Part shown: one piece after another, positions 32,024 to 41,400 of the stretch
How the letters are laid out: each line of letters starts with the position of its first letter
How positions within the stretch are numbered: the first letter of the stretch is position 1
Assembly: GCA_017394205.1 (NCBI GenBank)
Contig: JAFOPS010000049.1
Location: 1 to 42,231 of the forward strand
Direction of reading: 5' to 3'
DNA length: 42,231 bases
Origin: Clostridia bacterium
GTDB lineage: Bacteria; Bacillota; Clostridia; Oscillospirales; Butyricicoccaceae
Position numbers and translations under genes: made by a program
The notes under the pieces: generated by a model
The model's database searches: none
Seen by the model: the letters and a program-made list of their open reading frames with translations, nothing else
Told to the model about the DNA's origin: nothing

Positions 32024-32922
32024 CCATTCCCTCCGTTTCGCTTTCCGCCGTCGTAGCGGTAAGCCTTTCCGCAGCGGAAGCAGCAGCATTTTCCGCTGCC
32101 GAAGCCCCGCAGAGGCGCCACGGTCTTCCCGCAATAGGGGCAGCGCAGCTTGATCAGCCGCACCGCCTGAGACGCGACGAACAGCGCCCCCGTCACAACC
32201 GCAAAGACGACGACGCCCGCCGGAAGCCCGTTGGCCGAGCAGATCATCAGGCCCATCAGTGCCAGGACCGCGCCGGCCAGCAGCAGGCCGGCGATCACGG
32301 CCCAGCGGCGTGAGAGGAACCGTTCCTCCTCGATCTCCGCGGGCGGCGGCACAGGCACGGCGTCCGCCGCCGCGCCGTTTTCCAGCGTGATCGCCCAGCC
32401 GTGCCCCGGGGCGGGCTGCGCCTCGTAGCGGCTGGCAAACCGCTGGGGAAAAAGCGTCTGCATCACGGCGGCGATGGGCCCGCCGTGGGTGACTACCACG
32501 GCATCGCGCCCTTCGGAAGCCAGCCTTTCCCATGCCTCCAGCACGCGGCGTTTCATCTCCGCGCCGCTCTCGCCGCCGGGACAGGGATTCTGTTCGTTGT
32601 CGCCCTCCAGCCACGCCTGATAGGCGGGCTGATCCTTCAGCATCTCGTAGCTTTGCAGCTCAAAATCGCCGAAATCCATCTCCCGGAAGGCAGGCTCCCG
32701 CTCCCAGCTCCCGCCGAACAGGAGCTCCGCCGTTTTTTCGGTCCGGCGCATGCCGGAGGTCAGGCGGCGCAGCCCCTCGGGGTCCGGATAGCCGCCCTTG
32801 CGCTTCAGCGCCCGCAGCTCGGCTTCGCCCTCCGGCGTCAGCGGAAGGTCGGAGCGGCCGCAATAAAGCATTTCGGTGTTGGCCAGTGTCTTGCCGTGGC
32901 GGATGAGCCAGATCGTCTGCAT
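32020..32922 (-). CDS. CobC-like histidine phosphatase fused to membrane and zinc-ribbon domains
   Basis: 300 residues. Residues 1-190 are a histidine phosphatase (phosphoglycerate-mutase fold): phospho-acceptor His9 in LIRHGKT, the acidic residue in REMDFGDFE (80-88) and His146 in VVTHGGP. Context among cobU, cobS and cobT suggests alpha-ribazole-5'-phosphate phosphatase (CobC), which gives alpha-ribazole for CobS. Residues 207-228 and 235-256 are two membrane helices, followed by a zinc ribbon with Cys261-x2-Cys264 and Cys281-x2-Cys284. The extension is not found in standard CobC. The ATG at 32922 has AAGGAGG upstream and the frame is unbroken, so the fusion is real in this sequence. Confidence 0.9.
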   Translation of the reverse strand: MQTIWLIRHGKTLANTEMLYCGRSDLPLTPEGEAELRALKRKGGYPDPEGLRRLTSGMRRTEKTAELLFGGSWEREPAFREMDFGDFELQSYEMLKDQPAYQAWLEGDNEQNPCPGGESGAEMKRRVLEAWERLASEGRDAVVVTHGGPIAAVMQTLFPQRFASRYEAQPAPGHGWAITLENGAAADAVPVPPPAEIEEERFLSRRWAVIAGLLLAGAVLALMGLMICSANGLPAGVVVFAVVTGALFVASQAVRLIKLRCPYCGKTVAPLRGFGSGKCCCFRCGKAYRYDGGKRNGGNG

Positions 32923-32932
32923 AAGCGCCTCC

Positions 32933-33310
32933 TTATTTCAACCGCTGGGGCAGACCGCAGAACAGGCGGGTGACGGTGTCGGCCTCGCGGCTGAGGACCG
33001 CCAGCATCCGTCCCGTCGCCTCCCGCCACGCCCGGGTCTCGGCCTCCATGGGCACCACGCCGCAGGAGATATCGTCGCAGATCAGCACCGCCTGCTTCCA
33101 CTCCTCCCGCCGCGTCAGGATCTCCTGTTCGGGGACGAACCCCCGCCGCAGGCAGAACAAGGCGTATTGCTCCAGCCGGCGGACGCAGGGACGGGAAAAG
33201 TCGGCTCCCATCTCAGCGGTGCAGGTGAAAATTTCCCCGTCGGAAAAGCCGTAATGCTCTTTTGCGTAAGCGGTCTTGCCCTGAAAGGCCCCGCCGATGA
33301 TCAGATCCAT
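32933..33310 (-). CDS. Short CobU-like P-loop protein
   Basis: 125 residues, compared with about 180 for full CobU. A P-loop GGAFQGKT is at residues 6-13, and the C-terminal half ICDDISCGVVPMEAETRAWREATGR followed by TVTRLFCGL corresponds to the SNEVGxGIVP segment and end of CobU. The central part with the guanylylated His (RHxxR motif) is missing. It may keep only kinase activity, or serve as a regulator or partner. It lies 10 bases before the phosphatase and 10 after cobS. A complete CobU is encoded at 34058-34591 in the same operon. It ranks as a paralogue or reduced form; function not shown. Confidence 0.82.
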   Translation of the reverse strand: MDLIIGGAFQGKTAYAKEHYGFSDGEIFTCTAEMGADFSRPCVRRLEQYALFCLRRGFVPEQEILTRREEWKQAVLICDDISCGVVPMEAETRAWREATGRMLAVLSREADTVTRLFCGLPQRLK

Positions 33311-33320
33311 AAGTCACTCC

Positions 33321-34061
33321 TTACAGCAGCGTCAGCGCCGCCACGCCCGCCAGCTCTCCCAGCGTCAGGGCAAACCCCGAAACGTCGCCCGAAACGCCGC
33401 CCAGCTGTCTTGCTCCGTACCAAACCGCGATCCAATAGCCGCAGGCGCCCGCCAGAGGAGCCAGTCCTTTCAGCCCCAGCAGCGCGGCGGGCAAAATCAC
33501 GCCCAGCGCCAGGCAGACGACAGGCAGCGCCGGCGGTGTTTTGCTCTTTTGAAATCCGCCGGCGTACTGGCTGGTCTGCATGGGCTTCATCCGGGAAACG
33601 GCGATTGCGGCGCAGGCCCGGGTGACCACGGGCAGCAGGATAAGCGGCAGATACGCGCAGATGCCCGCCGAACGCCACAGGCCGCAGCCCGCCATGGCCA
33701 AAAGCGCCATGCCGATCACAGCAAAGGAGCCCGTATGGGGATCCTTGAGGATCTCCCGCCGCCTTTCCGGATCCCTCCTGGAAAAAATGGCGTCGCAGCA
33801 ATCCAGATAGCCGTCCAGATGGATGCAGCCCGAAAGCAGCCAGGGCGCGGCGCACAAAATCGCCGCCGTTACTCCCGCGGGCAGGGTCAGCAGCCGGCAC
33901 AGCCAAAGCGCCAGCGCCCACAGCCCCCCGATGACGCCGCCCACCAGCGGCAGGCAGGAGATCATCCGGGGCCGGGCCTCCTCGTCCCAGATCTTCACCG
34001 GACAGGGGATGCCGCAAAACATCCCGAAGCACATCCAAAAGGCATACCAGGCTTGTTTCAT
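33321..34061 (-). CDS. cobS: Adenosylcobinamide-GDP ribazoletransferase (cobalamin synthase)
   Basis: 246 residues, the usual length, with about six or seven membrane helices. CobS joins adenosylcobinamide-GDP and alpha-ribazole at the membrane, the last step of the nucleotide-loop pathway. The signature HLDGYLDCCDAIFSRR carries the spaced aspartates that hold Mg2+, and ILKDPHTGSFAVIG follows directly. FWMCFGMFCGIPCP near the N-terminus is typical too. The ATG at 34061 overlaps the cobU stop (ATGA). The frame is open upstream, but no ribosome site precedes those starts. Confidence 0.95.
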   Translation of the reverse strand: MKQAWYAFWMCFGMFCGIPCPVKIWDEEARPRMISCLPLVGGVIGGLWALALWLCRLLTLPAGVTAAILCAAPWLLSGCIHLDGYLDCCDAIFSRRDPERRREILKDPHTGSFAVIGMALLAMAGCGLWRSAGICAYLPLILLPVVTRACAAIAVSRMKPMQTSQYAGGFQKSKTPPALPVVCLALGVILPAALLGLKGLAPLAGACGYWIAVWYGARQLGGVSGDVSGFALTLGELAGVAALTLL

Positions 34062-34591
34062 TCGGGCAGCACCCCCTTGTGCAGGATCACGTTTCCGGCG
34101 CACACCTCGGCCGCCGTATCGCAGGCGGCGCACAGCGTCCGGTCGATATCCGCCAGGCCCCGGCGATAGGCGTTGGTCCATTCGTCGTACTGCCCGGCGT
34201 CGCTGTAAATAAAGTCGCTGACGAACACGACGTGCTCCGCCCAATCCGCCAGCCGCAGAAGCGACTGCTTAGCCCGCTCGGGCGCGGCAGGGTCGATGCC
34301 CCGGGCGGAAAACATCTCGTTTGCCAGAAGAGCCGTCACGCTGTCGAACAGCACCGTTCCCCGGGGTCTTTTTTCCATGGCCCGATGGGGCTCCAGCGGA
34401 CATTCCACCGTTTCAAAGCCCCAGCCCTCCCGCTCCCGCAAGTGGCGGGCGATGCGGGCTTCGTCCTCCTCGTCGTGAGGGATCATGGTAGCGGCGTAAT
34501 ACAGCGGTCCGTCTCCCGCCAGCCCCTTGCTCAGGCGCTGCGCCAGGGTGGATTTTCCGTTTTTCGCGCCGCCGGAAAGAAAAATTTTCAT
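34058..34591 (-). CDS. cobU: Adenosylcobinamide kinase / guanylyltransferase
   Basis: 177 residues, full length. The bifunctional enzyme phosphorylates adenosylcobinamide and transfers GMP to it. P-loop GGAKNGKS is at residues 7-14. YYAATMIPHDEEDEARIARH precedes His50, which aligns with the guanylylated histidine of CobU (RHRxR region). The second half has SVTALLANEMF, FVSDFIYSDAGQYDEW and the CAGNVILHKG end typical of one CobU branch. Its ATG overlaps the cobT stop and its stop overlaps the cobS start, so cobT-cobU-cobS are coupled in translation. Confidence 0.94.
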   Translation of the reverse strand: MKIFLSGGAKNGKSTLAQRLSKGLAGDGPLYYAATMIPHDEEDEARIARHLREREGWGFETVECPLEPHRAMEKRPRGTVLFDSVTALLANEMFSARGIDPAAPERAKQSLLRLADWAEHVVFVSDFIYSDAGQYDEWTNAYRRGLADIDRTLCAACDTAAEVCAGNVILHKGVLPE

Positions 34592-35712
34592 GCTTTTTCC
34601 TGCTCCTTCACGGTAAAGGCGTCGCCCCGGCGGATGTCGGCAAGATAGCCGTCGTCAATGGCTGCCTGCTCAAAGGTGGCCATCTCGTTCATCACGGCGC
34701 AGGCCGCCTCCACGGTCAAAAAGGCCAGCGGACAGCCGCTTCCCTCGCCCAGCCGCATATCCAGCTGCAAAAACGGCTCCAACCCCAGCTCTTTGACGGC
34801 GGGGAGATAACCCCGTTCAAAGGACACGTGAGAGGCGATCATATAATCCCGGGCGTCGGGGCAAAGCCGTGCGGCGCACAAAGCCGCCACCACGGAAATG
34901 AATCCGTCGATGACCACGGGCAGGCGCTCGGCCGCAGCCCCCAAAAACGCGCCGCACATGGCGCACAGATCGAAGCCGCCCACCTTGGCCAGCACGTCGA
35001 TGGGGTCGGCGGGGTCGGGCCGGTGAAGCGCCAGCCCTGCGGCGATCACCTGCTTTTTCCGGTCAAAGGCGCCGTCGGTGAGGCCGCCGCCCCGGCCGGT
35101 GACCGCCTCCGCGTCCAGCCCGGTCAGCGCCGCCAGCACGGCGGAGGAGGTGGTGGTGTTGCCGATGCCCATCTCTCCCACGCCCAGAATTTCCACGCCC
35201 TCGGCCTTGGCGATGCAGGCCTGCTCCACGCCGGCCTTCAGCGCCTCCAGCGCCTGCTGCCGGGTCATGGCGGGAGCGCGAAGGAAGTTCTGCGTGCCGC
35301 AGGCCACCTTTTTGTTGATCACTTCCGGGCATGGCACGTCGCACATCACGCCCACATCGATCACCCGCAGCTCGTCGCCGAAATGCTTTGCCAGACAGGA
35401 GGCCCCCGTCAGCCCGCGGGTAAGATTGATCGTCTGAGCCAGCGTGACGCTCTGAGGCGCGGAGGAAACGCCCTCCTCGCAAACGCCGTTGTCGGCGCAA
35501 AACACCAGAATGCGCCGTTTTTTCACCTGATTATGCACCTGTCCCGTCATGCCTGCCAGCCGGACGGCCAGCGTTTCCAGCTTGCCCAGGCTGCGGGGCG
35601 GCTTGGCCAGACTGTCCATCCGGGCCGACGCCGCTTCCATCGCCGCCCGGTCTGCGGGGCGGACGGCGGCGAGCACCGCCGCCAGCATGGCTTCTTCCTG
35701 ATCGTGTTTCAT
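34588..35712 (-). CDS. cobT: Nicotinate-nucleotide-dimethylbenzimidazole phosphoribosyltransferase
   Basis: 374 residues, slightly longer than Salmonella CobT. The enzyme activates the lower ligand base to alpha-ribazole phosphate. The N-terminal segment MDSLAKPPRSLGKLETLAVRLA and VFCADNGVCEEGVSSAPQSVT are family hallmarks, EMGIGNTTTSSAVLAAL forms the phosphate site, and the catalytic glutamate lies in LGEGSGCPLA near residue 320. A C-terminal extension of about 25 residues has no clear counterpart. The ATG at 35712 overlaps the TGA of the TIM-barrel gene upstream. Which base is used (DMB or another) cannot be told. Confidence 0.96.
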   Translation of the reverse strand: MKHDQEEAMLAAVLAAVRPADRAAMEAASARMDSLAKPPRSLGKLETLAVRLAGMTGQVHNQVKKRRILVFCADNGVCEEGVSSAPQSVTLAQTINLTRGLTGASCLAKHFGDELRVIDVGVMCDVPCPEVINKKVACGTQNFLRAPAMTRQQALEALKAGVEQACIAKAEGVEILGVGEMGIGNTTTSSAVLAALTGLDAEAVTGRGGGLTDGAFDRKKQVIAAGLALHRPDPADPIDVLAKVGGFDLCAMCGAFLGAAAERLPVVIDGFISVVAALCAARLCPDARDYMIASHVSFERGYLPAVKELGLEPFLQLDMRLGEGSGCPLAFLTVEAACAVMNEMATFEQAAIDDGYLADIRRGDAFTVKEQEKA

Positions 35713-36473
35713 TCTGATCCCCCGATCCATCCCTGCCGGGCCAAAAAGAGGCAGGAGGCCTCGGCCTCCAGCGTTTCCAGCGTCCACGTGGCGTCGGGCG
35801 CCAGCTCCTCCAGCAGGGGCAAAATTTCTCTCATCGGGATCGTCCCCGAAAAAAGCGGGCTGTGGGTATCCCACGTGCCGTCATTGTTGTGCAGATGGAC
35901 GTGACCGAGCCAGGGCGCCGTGCGCCGCACCCACTCCATGGGCGAAGCGCCCCCCTCCTGCGCGTTGGCATGTCCCACGTCAAGGCACAGCCGCAGACGG
36001 GGATGGTCCACCTGCCGGACGATCTCCAGCGGGACGCGGGGATCGTTTTCCAGCACGTTTTCCAGCACGATGGGCGGCCCCGACGGATGCTCTTTCAAAA
36101 AATCCCGCCAAAAGTCCGCCGAACGGCCGATATACCACTCCGGATAATAGATCCGGGGGATATAGCCCGTGTGCAGCACCAGCTTTTCCGCCGCCAGCTT
36201 TTCGGCCATGACCAGCGCCTGGGCAAAGCGCGCCCGGGTGATCTCGGTGACCCGGGGCTCGATGGCGGCGGTGGAAAGCTCGTTGAAGGGCCCGTGGACG
36301 ATCCGCCGGAAAACGCCTGCCAAAAAGACTTCTTCCCTTGCAAGGGCGTCCGGCTCGTCCATCTCGGCAGCGGTGCAGAACCGGTCGCTCTCGACGCCCA
36401 GTCCCCATTTCTCCGCCGCCGCACGGCAGTCGGAGGCGACGGAGGCGATAAAGATCCTGTTTTTCCGGTCCAC
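35709..36473 (-). CDS. TIM-barrel protein, xylose-isomerase / AP-endonuclease-2 superfamily
   Basis: 254 residues. Metal-site style segments are spaced through the barrel: LVLHTGYIP, PIVLENVLEND, LRLCLDVGHAN, GHVHLHNNDGTWD and WTLETLEAE, as in sugar-phosphate isomerase/epimerase and AP endonuclease IV relatives. The substrate is unknown. It is the first gene of the cobalamin unit and overlaps cobT by four bases, which hints at a link to lower-ligand or ribose-phosphate supply, but no characterised CobT partner of this fold is known to me. Start: GTG at 36473 has AAAGGAAG six bases upstream; a GTG seven codons earlier (36494) lacks a ribosome site. Confidence 0.85.
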   Translation of the reverse strand: MDRKNRIFIASVASDCRAAAEKWGLGVESDRFCTAAEMDEPDALAREEVFLAGVFRRIVHGPFNELSTAAIEPRVTEITRARFAQALVMAEKLAAEKLVLHTGYIPRIYYPEWYIGRSADFWRDFLKEHPSGPPIVLENVLENDPRVPLEIVRQVDHPRLRLCLDVGHANAQEGGASPMEWVRRTAPWLGHVHLHNNDGTWDTHSPLFSGTIPMREILPLLEELAPDATWTLETLEAEASCLFLARQGWIGGSE

Positions 36474-36506
36474 GGCGCTCTTCCTTTCGTTCACAGTTCC
36501 TGTTTT

Positions 36507-36535
36507 ATTATAGCAAATCGCGCTTTTGCTGTAAA
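36507..36535 (-). promoter_or_regulatory. Promoter of the cobalamin unit
   Basis: TTTACA (36530-36535), 17-base spacer and a perfect TATAAT (36507-36512) on the minus strand. The leader to the GTG start is only about 28 bases, so there is no room for a cobalamin riboswitch. Confidence 0.85.
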
Positions 36536-36548
36536 GCCGCTTTTCCTC

Positions 36549-36577
36549 TTGCTTTTCCGCCGGGTTTGGGCTACAAT
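36549..36577 (+). promoter_or_regulatory. Promoter of the threonine-aldolase-like gene
   Basis: TTGCTT (36549-36554), 17-base spacer, TACAAT (36572-36577); diverges from the cobalamin-unit promoter. Confidence 0.8.
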
Positions 36578-36613
36578 CATGCCAGAACCATCATTTGGAA
36601 AAGGAGCGATCCC

Positions 36614-37639
36614 ATGATCCGTTTTGACTGCGATTATCTGGAGGGCGCCCATCCCGCCATCCTGCAGAAGCTCATAGAGACCAACATGGACCAGACCATC
36701 GGCTACGAGGTGGACCCCTATTGCGAGGCCGCCGCGGAAAAGATCCGGGCCGCCTGCGCCTGCCCCGGCGCCGCCGTGCATTTTCTGGTGGGCGGCACTC
36801 AGACCAACACCACTGTGATCTATTCTCTCCTGCGCCCCTGGGAGGGCGTGCTTTCCGCCGACACCGGCCACATCAACTGCCACGAATCGGGCGCCATCGA
36901 GGGGACGGGCCACAAGGTGATCGCCCTGCCCGGGCAGGACGGCAAGCTCACCGCGGAAATGGTGGAAAACGCCTTTGAGGCGTGGAAGGCCGACGCCTCC
37001 TGGGAGCATATCGTCAAGCCCGGGATGGTCTATATCTCCCATCCCACCGAGACCGGCACCCTGTATACCCTGGCCGAGCTCACCGCCCTCAGCGAAACCT
37101 GCCGCAGGCTCCGGCTGCCCCTGTATCTGGACGGGGCGCGTCTGGGCTACGGACTGGCCGCCGAGGGCACCGATATCACCCTGCCCGATGTGGCCCGCCT
37201 GTGCGATATCTTCTATATCGGCGGCACCAAGGTGGGGGCGCTGTTCGGCGAGGCGCTGGTCATTCCCGATCCCGCTCTCATCCCAGACATCCGCTCGCTG
37301 ATCAAGCAGCGGGGCGGCCTGCTGGCAAAGGGGCGGCTGCTGGGCATCCAGTTCGACGTGCTCTTTACCGACGGCCTGTATTTCAAGCTGGGGAAGCACG
37401 CCATGGATCTGGCCCGCACCCTGCGGGAGGGCTTCGCCGCAAAGGGCTATTCCTTTATGTGCGACAGCCCCACCAATCAGCAGTTCCCCATCCTCTCCTA
37501 TGAGCAGATCGAGCGTCTGTCCAAGGACTTTTCCTTCGACGACTACGGCCCCGCCGACGCGCACCACCGCTACGTGCGCTTCTGCACAAGCTGGGCCACC
37601 ACCGAGGAAAACGTGCGCAAGCTGCTGGAAGCCATCTGA
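36614..37639 (+). CDS. Threonine aldolase-like PLP enzyme (beta-eliminating lyase family)
   Basis: 341 residues. Fold type I PLP enzyme of the low-specificity L-threonine aldolase group, which splits threonine or related beta-hydroxy amino acids to glycine and an aldehyde. It starts with FDCDYLEGAHPAIL, in place of the usual FRSDN(T/Y) motif, and has HESGAIEGTGHKVI (88-103), the cofactor-contacting YLDGARLGYG (171-180) and the Schiff-base Lys206 in IGGTKVGALFG. The ATG at 36614 follows AAAGGAG. It is transcribed alone. Substrate choice within the family (threonine, allo-threonine, phenylserine) cannot be set. Confidence 0.92.
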   Translation: MIRFDCDYLEGAHPAILQKLIETNMDQTIGYEVDPYCEAAAEKIRAACACPGAAVHFLVGGTQTNTTVIYSLLRPWEGVLSADTGHINCHESGAIEGTGHKVIALPGQDGKLTAEMVENAFEAWKADASWEHIVKPGMVYISHPTETGTLYTLAELTALSETCRRLRLPLYLDGARLGYGLAAEGTDITLPDVARLCDIFYIGGTKVGALFGEALVIPDPALIPDIRSLIKQRGGLLAKGRLLGIQFDVLFTDGLYFKLGKHAMDLARTLREGFAAKGYSFMCDSPTNQQFPILSYEQIERLSKDFSFDDYGPADAHHRYVRFCTSWATTEENVRKLLEAI

Positions 37640-37651
37640 GCAAGCCCCTCC

Positions 37652-37681
37652 GCGCCGCCGGGACGCACCGGCGGCGCTTTT
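37652..37681 (+). terminator. Terminator of the threonine-aldolase-like gene
   Basis: GCGCCGCCGG, six-base loop, CCGGCGGCGC followed by TTTT, 12 bases after the stop. Confidence 0.9.
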
Positions 37682-37719
37682 CATTTAACAAATCTTTCAA
37701 AGACTTTTTTTCGCCGCTG

Positions 37720-37728
37720 TGCTATGAT
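37720..37728 (+). promoter_or_regulatory. Extended -10 promoter of the ABC exporter
   Basis: TGCTATGAT, an extended -10 element, about 34 bases before the GTG start. No good -35 is seen. Confidence 0.5.
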
Positions 37729-37761
37729 GATCCTGATCAAATCTGGCAGAAGGATGATATT

Positions 37762-38463
37762 GTGAGCTTTATCGAATTTGACAACGTGACCAAGCGCTAT
37801 GTGGTGGGAGAGCAGGAGATCTACGCCGCAAACGGCGTCAGCTTTACGGTGGAAAAGGGCGAGTTCTGCGTGATCGTGGGCTCCTCGGGCGCCGGCAAGA
37901 CCACCATTCTCAACATGCTGGGCGGCATGGACGGCTGCACCTCCGGCGTCATCCGGCTGGACGGCGAGGAGATCTCGGCCTACGACAGCCGCCGCCTCAC
38001 CGAATACCGCCGCTACGACGTGGGCTTCGTCTTTCAGTTTTACAATCTGGTGCAGAACCTGACGGCGCTGGAAAACGTGGAGCTGGCCTCCGAGATCTGC
38101 CGCGACCCGCTTCCGCCCCGCCGTGTGCTGGAGCAGGTGGGTCTGGGGCAGCGAGCCGATAATTTCCCCGCCCAGCTTTCGGGCGGCGAGCAGCAGCGGG
38201 TGGCCATCGCACGGGCGCTGGCCAAAAATCCCAAGCTGCTGCTGTGCGACGAGCCCACCGGCGCGCTGGATTACGTCACCGGAAAGAGCATTCTTAAGCT
38301 GCTGCAGGACACCTGCCGCTCTACCGGCAAGACGGTGATCGTCATCACCCACAACACGGCGCTCACCGCCATGGCCGACCGGGTCATCCGTGTCAAAAGC
38401 GGGAAGATCGTCAGCAACGAGCGCAATCCCTCTCCCGTCCCCGTGGAGCAGATCGAATGGTAA
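37762..38463 (+). CDS. ABC transporter ATP-binding protein (MacB/LolD-like)
   Basis: 233 residues. Walker A is GSSGAGKT at 40-47, the Q-loop is in [17 protein letters not shown], the signature is LSGGEQQR, and Walker B is [12 protein letters not shown] with the DYVTGK segment after it. The [17 protein letters not shown] stretch is typical of the ATPases that partner FtsX-like permeases, which use mechanotransmission rather than classical import or export. The start is GTG at 37762 with AGAAGGATG upstream. Its last codons overlap the permease ATG at 38457, so the two are translated together. Its cargo or target is set by the permease. Confidence 0.95.
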   Translation: MSFIEFDNVTKRYVVGEQEIYAANGVSFTVEKGEFCVIVGSSGAGKTTILNMLGGMDGCTSGVIRLDGEEISAYDSRRLTEYRRYDVGFVFQFYNLVQNLTALENVELASEICRDPLPPRRVLEQVGLGQRADNFPAQLSGGEQQRVAIARALAKNPKLLLCDEPTGALDYVTGKSILKLLQDTCRSTGKTVIVITHNTALTAMADRVIRVKSGKIVSNERNPSPVPVEQIEW

Positions 38464-41400
38464 AGCGGACGTTTTTCAAGGAGTGCGCCCGGGCGGTGCG
38501 GGGGACCTTCAGCCGGTTCCTCGCCATTTTTGCCATTGTGGCGCTGGGCACGGGCTTTTTGGCCGGACTTCTGGCCACCACCCCCGACATGCGCCGCACC
38601 GCGGGCGATTATTACCGGGACACCAATCTTTACGATCTGCGGATCGTGAGCAGCCTGGGTCTGGAGGAGGACGACGTCCGGGCCGTGGCAGGCGTGGCGG
38701 GCGTAAGCGCCGTCATGCCCGCCCGCTTTGCCGACCGTCAGCTCCTTCTGCAAAGCGGCGACACGCTGGTGGGGCGGCTCCACGGTGTGGCGGACTGGAC
38801 AGACGAGAATGCGCTCAACCGTCCGCTCCTGGTGCGCGGCCGCTGGCCGCAAAGCCCGGACGAATGCGTGGTGGAGCAGGAGTTTGACCTGCTGGCCGAT
38901 CTGCTGGACGTGGGCTGCACCCTGTCTCTGCTGCCGCCGGAGGAGGGGGAAACGGTCTTCCGCGTCGCCGATTACACGGTGGTGGGCGTGGTGACCTCTG
39001 GCTATTATATTTCCATGGTGCAGCGGGGCAGTACCTCGGTGGGCAACGGCTCCATCGGATGCATCGTTTACGTCAGCGACGCCTGCTTCGACCTGGATTA
39101 TTACACCGATCTCTACGTCGCCGCAGCGGGCGCCGCCGAAGCCGAGGCCTATTCCGAGGAATACGACAGCGCGGTGGCCCCCGTGAAGGAAGCGATCGAA
39201 GCCCTCTCCGAGACCCAAAGCCACGTCCGCGCCGACCGCATCCGCAGCGACGCCCAAAGCGCTCTGCAGGACGCCCGGGCCGAGCTTGCGGACAAAAAGG
39301 CCGAGGGGCTGAAAGAGCTGGAGGACGCCTGCAAGACGCTGGAGGACGGCGAGCGGGATTATCAACAGGGCCTGAAGGAATACGAAGACGGAAAAACCGC
39401 CCTGTCGCAGGCGCGGGAGGAGCTGCAAAAGGCCGAGCGGGAGCTCCCGGAAGCGCTGCGGGAGCTGGAAGACGGGCGGCGGGACTATGCGGCCGGTCTG
39501 GAAGAATACGAGGCCGGAAAACGGGAGTATGAAGACGGGCTTGCCGCTTATCAGGCGGGACTGGCCGAGCTGGAGGACAACCGGGCCCGTCTTGAAGCGG
39601 CCGCCGCCGAGATCGCCTCGGGCGAGGACGCCCTTGCCGAGGCTGCGCAGCAGCTGGAAAGCGCCCGCGAGGAGATCCGCACCGGTTATCGCCAGCTCCG
39701 GGATGCCGAAGCCCAGCTGGACGACGGCAAAAAGCAGCTGGCAGAGGCCGAGCGTCAGCTGGACGCGGAGGAAGCACAGCTGGAGCTGGATCACGCCAGC
39801 GGCGCCATCGACGACGCCGCCTATGCCCTGGGCATGCTCCGCATCACCGTAGCGCGGGCAGTGCTCGCTTCCCAGAAGCAGGAACTCATCCGGGGCCAGC
39901 GGGAGCTGGATCAGGGCTACGCCAAGCTGAGAGACGCTGAGACGCAGCTGGCCGCCGGGCAGGCGGAATACGATGAAAACGCCGAAAAGCTGGACGACGC
40001 CCGCGCCCGGTGGGAAGAGGGAAGCGCACAGCTTGCCGAAGGCGAAGCCCTGCTTGCGGAGACCGGCGAACAGCTGGAAGGCGCCCGGGCCGAGCTGGAA
40101 AGCGCAAAGGCGGAGCTGGACGAGGCCGCCCGCCGTCTGGACGAAGGGCAGGTCGCCTATGAGGACGGGCAGCAGCGCCTGAGCCAGGGCCGCGCGGACT
40201 ATCGCAGCGGCCTGCGGGAGCTGGAAAACGCCCGGGCCGAGCTGGAAAGCGGCCGGAAGGAGCTGGACGACGGCTGGGCTGATTACCGGAAGGGAGAAGA
40301 GGCGTTTTCCATCCGGATCTCCGACGCCGAGCAGAAGCTGGTGGAGGCCCAGGACCGGATCGACAGCATCGAATCGCCCGAATGGTACGTTCTGACCCGG
40401 GGCGAAAGCAACGAAGGGTATATTTTTTACGAAAGCGACACCGAAAAGGTGGCCTCCATCGCCAAGGTCTTCCCTGTGTTTTTCTTCCTGGTGGCGGCGC
40501 TGGTGGCCTCCACCACCATGACCCGCATGATCGACGAGGACCGGGGGAGCATCGGCACGCTGAAGGCCCTCGGCTACGGAAACGGCGCCATCGCGGCAAA
40601 ATACCTGCTTTACGCAGCCTCCGCCTGCCTGCTGGGCAGCGTTTTCGGCCTGAGCGTGGGTCTGCCGCTGTTTCCCCGGGTGCTGTGCAACGCCTACCGG
40701 ATGATGTATCAGATGCCGAAGCTGCATCCCGCGCCCCACGGCCGCTACATCCTGCTGTCGGCGGGGCTGATCCTCGCGGCGGTCTTGCTGGCCACGCTGG
40801 GGGCGCTGCGAACCTCTCTGCGGGACTGTGCGGCACAGCTCATGCGTCCCAAGGCGCCACCCGCCGGCAAGCGGATCTTCCTGGAGCACATCCGCCCGCT
40901 GTGGACCCGGATGCGTTTTACCCACAAGGTGACGGCCCGCAACCTGTTCCGCTATAAAAAGCGCTTTTTCATGACGGTGATCGGCGTTGCGGGCTGCACG
41001 GCTCTGCTTCTGACGGGCTTCGGCCTGCGGGATTCCATCCGGGATATCGTGGCCGTCCAGTTCGGGGAGCTGCAGAATTATCACATGACGCTGACCCTCC
41101 GCCACGACGGAGATGACCGCGCCGATCGTCGTGTCCGCGCCGTTCTCACCGACCCGACCCGCGTGACCGACTATCTTGCCGTCCACGCAGAAACGGGGAC
41201 AGGCTCCTGCGACGGGCGGGAAACCGACCTGCATATCGTCGTCCCCTCCGACGACAGCCGCCTCACCGATTTCGTGGTCTTCCGGGACAGGAAGACCGGC
41301 GAGACCGTGCCCTTCTCCCGGGAGGGCGCCGTCCTCACGGAAAAAGCCGCCGCTCTGCTGGGCGTCCGCCCCGGCGGCACGCTCCTTCTGAAAATTCAGG

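Noticed and set aside
36474..36494. Longer N-terminus of the TIM-barrel protein from the upstream GTG
   Set aside because: The AAAGGAAG ribosome site lies between the two GTG codons and fits only the downstream one.
36474..36613. Cobalamin riboswitch upstream of the cob unit
   Set aside because: The promoter leaves a leader of only about 28 bases, and no B12-box-like sequence was seen in the 140-bp divergent region.
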